Source: Akkermansia muciniphila (lineage in GTDB: Bacteria; Verrucomicrobiota; Verrucomicrobiia; Limisphaerales; BJHT01). Taken from it: a stretch of DNA of 64,000 nucleotides. Within the stretch, counting starts at the first letter, position 1; every line of letters starts with the position of its first letter. Positions 60,449 through 64,000 of the stretch are shown here, one piece after another. The stretch spans positions 1 to 64,000 of the forward strand of contig CAMAUZ010000010.1 of the NCBI GenBank assembly GCA_945861535.1, in the 5' to 3' direction. A program made the position numbers and the translations under genes. The notes under the pieces were generated by a model. That model searched no databases. It was not told where the DNA came from and saw only the letters and a program-made list of their open reading frames with translations.

Positions 60449-60847
60449 TCAGCCCACGGGGATGCGGACAGATTCCGTGGAAAGTTGAATTATTTCCGCC
60501 ACGCGTGCGATGAAGCCGCGGGGACTGAAGGGCTTGGTCAAATAGGCCGTGGCCCCCAGCTTGAGCGCCAGGACGCGGCTCTGGTCCGCAGAATCCGCGG
60601 TCAGGATGATGATGGGGATCGCTCGGGTGGCCGGCTCCTGTCGCAGTCGCTCGCAGACGGTGAAGCCGTTCAGTCCGGGCATGTTCAGGTCCAGGATGAT
60701 GGCTGCTGGGGTCCACAATTTTGCCTCGGCGATGGCCGCCGCACCATCACTGGCGGTGATCAGGGTGTAGCCGGCTTGGAGGAAGTTGAACCCGAGCAAT
60801 TCCCGCAGGTCCATCTCGTCATCCACGATCAATATCCGCTGTCTCAT
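60449..60847 (-). CDS. Single-domain response regulator, PhoB-receiver-like
   Basis: 132 residues forming a complete receiver domain: Asp9/Asp10 acidic pair, phospho-acceptor Asp53 in ILDLNMPG, Thr83 and Lys105 (TKPFSPRGF). The text ILIVDDEMDLRELLGFNFLQ and ERLRQEPATRAIPIIILTAD is very like PhoB receivers, but the protein stops at the linker without a winged-helix output domain. No histidine kinase is adjacent. It may act by phospho-relay or be a truncated phoB. It lies between two inverted family E repeats. Confidence 0.88.
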   Translation of the reverse strand: MRQRILIVDDEMDLRELLGFNFLQAGYTLITASDGAAAIAEAKLWTPAAIILDLNMPGLNGFTVCERLRQEPATRAIPIIILTADSADQSRVLALKLGATAYLTKPFSPRGFIARVAEIIQLSTESVRIPVG

Positions 60848-61013
60848 TGCCCATGGAGCATCGGACCGGGCACCGCCGGATACAACGACGGCAGGGTTAA
60901 GAACCGGTGACGCTTAGGTGACAGCCACCGCCCGTTTCCGGCATCGGTTGGGGGAACGGAAGCCAGCTTGGCCGTACCCATCCAATCCTCGGACCGCAAG
61001 CGTCCCGCCCGCT

Positions 61014-61167
61014 CACGGCGCACCCCGGAGGGAAACGGTGGGCAAGTCCCCGGCGTTCGGCTCACCTTTCAGCGAGCAGTCTGCGTGGCGGGCCAAGCGC
61101 TCCCGGTCGTTGTGAACCCGCGCTGAGCGGGTGAGAAGCCCAGCCGCCGACTGAATGGTTACGGCTT
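61014..61167 (-). repeat. Repeat family E, copy 2
   Basis: On the minus strand starts AAGCCGTAACCATTCAGTCG and contains TTCTCACCCGCTCAGCGC, GCTTGGCCCGCCACGCAGAC and TTGCCCACCGTTTCCCTCC. As with copy 1 its first bases include a gene's stop codon, here that of the Lys/Ala-rich protein. Confidence 0.75.
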
Positions 61168-61575
61168 GGAGGACTTCGCGGAAGGACGGGAAGCGCCGGG
61201 GGACGCCGGTCTCGCCTCGGCCGGTGTGGGAACGGGGAGTTTTGCGTCCGACGGCGCGGCGGCCGAAGCGATCGCCGCTTTCGGTCGGGCTTTGGCCTTG
61301 GCCTTCGCCTTGGCCAGGACCTTGGCGGCGTGCTCGGCTTTCTTGCGGGCCCGACGGGCGCTCTTTTCTGCTATTGCCGCAGCGGCCGCGGTTTCCCGGG
61401 CCTCCTGCTTCGCCGCCTTGGCACCCTTGCGGGCCGCCTTCAATCGCACCTTGGCCTGGCGCAGTTCCTGCGCGGCCACCAGTGCTTTGGTTTTGGTTTC
61501 CGTGGCCAAAATGGCAGCATCCTCGGCAGCATGGACTGTGGCAGTCGCGCGTTCGGTCAGGCGGCGTAATTTCAT
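61159..61575 (-). CDS. Lys/Ala-rich histone H1-like protein
   Basis: 138 residues, highly basic and Ala-rich (KVRLKAARKGAKAAKQEARE, AEKSARRARKKAEHAAKVLA, KAKAKAKARPKAAIA), predicted helical then disordered at the C-terminus (Pro/Ala/Ser). It resembles bacterial histone H1-like DNA-compacting proteins in composition, but low complexity makes homology uncertain. It has no obvious link to neighbouring genes. Its stop coincides with the edge of a family E repeat. Confidence 0.6.
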   Translation of the reverse strand: MKLRRLTERATATVHAAEDAAILATETKTKALVAAQELRQAKVRLKAARKGAKAAKQEARETAAAAAIAEKSARRARKKAEHAAKVLAKAKAKAKARPKAAIASAAAPSDAKLPVPTPAEARPASPGASRPSAKSSKP

Positions 61576-61831
61576 GCGGGCATCTAGCTGTCATACCTCC
61601 CCATAGCCAAGAACTTTTGTGTTACGTTTTCATTAAGATTCCGCCGGCCACCTTCGGTCAGTTCGACACCCTCCCGCACCCGCCACCACCGAGCGCGCTC
61701 ACTCGCCACCGGAACGATGCAGTCCGAGCGCGGGGTCCCGCCTGCTCGCCCTGCCGCACACGGTGCTGGTGCGCTTGGTCGAGGGTTGGCGATGAACGCC
61801 AATCCTTGTCTATGCAGTGAAGACCGATGAA

Positions 61832-62008
61832 ACGACCACCGAGACGCGATGAACAAAGGGCGGCGGAGCCGCAACCCGAGGAGCGCGGCTGTGTCCGCCG
61901 AGGACCAGCCGCAGCAGCCCAGAAACGTCGTGGGCGCCCGTAGAAATCAGACGCTTCCCGTGCGGCCAACCGGCTGCGGCTGGTGCTCCGCGCACACAGC
62001 CGCGCTCC
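61832..62008. repeat. Repeat family B, copy 3 (inverted)
   Basis: Core 61880-62008 (129 bp) between GGAGCGCGGCTGTGT and ACACAGCCGCGCTCC, in the opposite orientation to copies 1 and 2. The outer flank from about 61832 (CCACCGAGACGCGATGAACA) is shared with copy 1. It ends about 35 bp before the surviving pstS sequence. Confidence 0.85.
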
Positions 62009-62044
62009 GGGAAAAATCCTCGGGGCGCGCGAGGATTTTGCAGC

Positions 62045-62314
62045 GTAGTCGTACAGGACGGCGCGGGCGCCAAACATCTCTCGATCAAGCAGGACGACAG
62101 TTCGGCGGCCGTCGAGCCGACGGAAGAGAATGTCATCAAGGGCACCTATCCCATCTGGCGCTATCTCTTCGTGTATCTGAACCCGGCACTGGACCAGGGC
62201 GACATCGCCAAATACCTGACGTGGATGCGCAGCGACGAAGGTCAAAAGGTCGTGAAGGACGTGGGTTACTTCCCGCTGCCGAAGAATCTGCGCAACTCAC
62301 CAAACCCGCTTTGA
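62045..62314 (+). pseudogene. pstS: Phosphate-binding protein PstS, C-terminal remnant
   Basis: An open frame of about 89 codons reads AGAKHLSIKQDDSSAAVEPT, then GTYPIWRYLFVYLNPALDQG, YLTWMRSDEGQKVVKDVGYF and PLPKNL before TGA at 62312-62314. This is the conserved end of a PstS-type phosphate-binding protein. No start codon or leader precedes it; the sequence upstream is repeat DNA (family B copy 3). The gene therefore has lost about 70% of its 5' end. pstC follows in the same direction, as in a normal pst operon. Confidence 0.75.
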
Positions 62315-62399
62315 TCGTGAGTTCCTCCTGCGATCATCCTTGGGGCGGGCGAGAGACTGTGCATGTCAGTCGCCCGCTCTTCTTCGTTTTCGAGAAATA

Positions 62400-62780
62400 C
62401 CGAAGTGGGTTCCCGATCAGCACCTGCGGCGCGCGCTTCCAAGCCTGCTGTCTCGCCGGTTTCCAAGCCTGCGGGCGGTCGGACCGTTCCGTGCCCCCCC
62501 CTGCCCCGACGCCCCGCCGACTCGGAAGTCGGTGCCACAGCAGGTTTGGAAACTTGCGCTACCGGCAGCCGACGATTGTCACCAAAACGTCACACACCAG
62601 TTTCGGACCACCCTGTAAGCTCGCCGGAGTGACAAGCTTGCCCATCATCGCCAGTTGCACCGCTGCGGAAGCGCGGGTTTCCAAACCCGCGGGCTGTGCG
62701 TCGGCCGACGCGCCCTGGCATTGCGACACGCCGCCGATTGGGAAATCGGGGATAACGGACACTTGGCAGCCTGCGCGACA
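62400..62780. repeat. Palindromic repeats between pstS remnant and pstC
   Basis: Includes the palindrome GCGGGTTTCCAAACCCGC near 62672 and diverged relatives (GGTTTCCAAGCCTGCGGGCG near 62457; CAGCAGGTTTGGAAACTTGC near 62538). Also GCCGATTGGGAAATCGG near 62731. The 470-bp gap holds no recognisable gene. Confidence 0.65.
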
Positions 62781-62825
62781 ACCGTGAACCATCCGCCTAA
62801 CAACACCAAACGCAGCATCGGCTGG

Positions 62826-63968
62826 ATGGGCATCCATCGCGGGCACAAGGCGCGGCCCGCCGAGTGGCTGGCGGAGCAGTTCATCTACCTCGTTTCGCTG
62901 ACGGCGATCCTGATGGTGATCCTCATCTTCGTGTTCGTCGCGCGGGAAGCGCTCCCCGTGGTCTTCGGCCGGATGAACAGTGCCGCCGCGCGTCCGACGA
63001 TTCCCGCCACGGAGATGGGGATACTGAAACCCGACGAATTGCGGGACTACTTGGGACTGACTCCGGCCGAGTTCAAGCGGATGGACAAGGAAGCCTTGCA
63101 GGCGCTCATGGAAGTGCGGGAGGAGGAGGCGAAGGAAGCGCCCAAGGACAAGGACGCCACGGTCAACACGACGGAATGGCGCTATCTCTTCGGCGCGCAT
63201 CAATGGTCCGACAGCCGCCCGGAGGATCGCTACGTCTGGCAACCCATCGGGCGCATCCACAAATACAATCTCATTCCGCTCATCATCGGCAGCCTCAAGA
63301 CCACGCTGGTCGCATTGCTTTTCAGCGTGCCGCTCGCGCTGGCCGCCGCGCTGTATGTTTCGCAGCTCGCCTCCCCGACGCTGAAGGAATGGCTGAAGCC
63401 GGCGATTGAACTGCTGTCCGGGGTGCCGTCAGTGGTGCTCGGCTTCTTCGGGCTGATCGTGATGGCGTCGTTTTTGCAGCATGTCTTCGGCTACCAATCG
63501 CGGCTGAACGCCTTTGTCGCCGGCATCGCGCTCGGGCTGTCGGTGATTCCCGTCGTGTTCTCGATCGCCGAGGACGCGCTGACCAGCGTGCCGGGGAGTT
63601 ACACCCAGGCGGCGCTGGCGCTGGGTGCTTCGCGCTGGCAGACCGCCTGGCAGATCGTGCTGCCCGCCGCCGCGCCGGGCGTATTTGCGGCCGTGGTGCT
63701 GGGCTTCGGGCGCGCGATTGGCGAGACGATGGTCGTGCTGATGGCCAGCGGCAACGCGAGCATCGTTTCATGGAGCTTGTTTGACTCGACGCGCTCGATC
63801 ACCGCGACCATCGCGGCGGAACTGGCTGAAGCGGTTTTCGGCGGACACCATTACCGCATGCTCTTCCTCATCGGCGCGATGCTCTTCATTGTGACCTTCC
63901 TCACGAATCTCGCGGGCGACCTCATCATGCACAAACTCAAGGGGCGGCTGGAGGGGAAGGCGCAATGA
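62826..63968 (+). CDS. pstC: Phosphate ABC transporter permease PstC
   Basis: 380 residues from the ATG at 62826 (a GTG at 62784 is possible). The first helix is FIYLVSLTAILMVILIFVFV. A roughly 110-residue extracytoplasmic loop follows, then the PstC/PstA core: PLIIGSLKTTLVALLFSVPL, LAAALYVSQLASPTLKEWLK, LSGVPSVVLGFFGLIVMASF, SVIPVVFSIAEDALTSVPGS, ALALGASRWQTAWQIVLPAA (the EAA-type loop), and GFGRAIGETMVVLMASGNAS. With PstA and PstB, presumably beyond the window, it takes up inorganic phosphate. The stop is directly followed by a heptamer repeat. Confidence 0.92.
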   Translation: MGIHRGHKARPAEWLAEQFIYLVSLTAILMVILIFVFVAREALPVVFGRMNSAAARPTIPATEMGILKPDELRDYLGLTPAEFKRMDKEALQALMEVREEEAKEAPKDKDATVNTTEWRYLFGAHQWSDSRPEDRYVWQPIGRIHKYNLIPLIIGSLKTTLVALLFSVPLALAAALYVSQLASPTLKEWLKPAIELLSGVPSVVLGFFGLIVMASFLQHVFGYQSRLNAFVAGIALGLSVIPVVFSIAEDALTSVPGSYTQAALALGASRWQTAWQIVLPAAAPGVFAAVVLGFGRAIGETMVVLMASGNASIVSWSLFDSTRSITATIAAELAEAVFGGHHYRMLFLIGAMLFIVTFLTNLAGDLIMHKLKGRLEGKAQ

Positions 63969-64000
63969 CAAAGCTCAAAGCTCAAAGTTCAAAGCTCAAG
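63969..64000 (+). repeat. CTCAAAG heptamer element, copy 8 (cut by window edge)
   Basis: CAAAGCTCAAAGCTCAAAGT continuing to the window end; starts immediately after the pstC stop codon. Confidence 0.85.

Noticed and set aside
61588-61610. PHO box (CTGTCATACCTCCCCATA) upstream of the pstS remnant
   Set aside because: Only the first half matches; the second unit agrees at about three of seven positions.
61849-62787. 312-codon plus-strand frame across the pstS remnant
   Set aside because: It is out of frame with the clear PstS-like sequence and reads repeat family B at its start.

Overview
The window looks like a chromosomal segment of a high-GC member of the Verrucomicrobiota, most likely the Limisphaerales/Pedosphaera group (inferred from gene content). 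Pointers are two planctomycete-type cytochrome genes (PSCyt1/DUF1549/DUF1553), a DUF1501 partner, a PEP-CTERM protein, very large Ig-like secreted proteins that end in a shared C-terminal module, mostly absent Shine-Dalgarno sequences, and intergenic DNA full of short palindromic repeats. No rRNA, tRNA or CRISPR array was recognised.

Layout. 1-10.3 kb: the 3' end of an IS4-type transposase abuts a giant secreted protein that it appears to truncate, followed by secreted proteins and a CHRD/PEP-CTERM protein. 10.4-15 kb: a MITE-like element and a coupled accessory cassette (small ORF, AlbA-domain ATP-binding regulator, small ORF, internally deleted DinD, small ORF, frameshifted RhuM). It is bracketed by a 123-bp direct duplication of an SDR 3' end. 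15-24.7 kb: a metabolic cluster of two SDRs, a free amidohydrolase, an amidohydrolase-class III aminotransferase fusion, an alpha/beta hydrolase and an MFS transporter, with repeats filling the larger gaps. 24.9-30.6 kb: a DUF1501 + PSD1 pair split by a PIN-domain toxin-antitoxin pair and a second antitoxin-like gene. 30.7-35.5 kb: DUF2238 membrane protein and a reduced type I restriction locus (HsdR with Cys-rich repeats, four-helix/zinc-finger protein, truncated HsdS, no HsdM). 35.6-39.3 kb: a second PSD1 gene carrying repeat-derived peptide.

39.8-64 kb has a phosphorus-acquisition theme: a PhoX-like protein with a duplicated N-terminal module, an MGDG-synthase-type glycosyltransferase fused to a PHP phosphoesterase, a phytase-like secreted protein, an exbB-exbD operon whose third gene is a TonB-like N-terminus fused to a TonB-dependent receptor, a metallophosphoesterase remnant, a PhoB-like receiver without DNA-binding domain, a truncated pstS and pstC. 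PHO-box-like 11-bp direct repeats lie upstream of exbB. The working model is outer-membrane capture and periplasmic/extracellular hydrolysis of organic phosphate, Pst uptake, and possibly membrane glycolipid substitution under phosphate limitation.

At least eight repeat families occur. Some lie inside reading frames (both PSD1 genes) or at the breakpoints of decayed genes (pstS, metallophosphoesterase).
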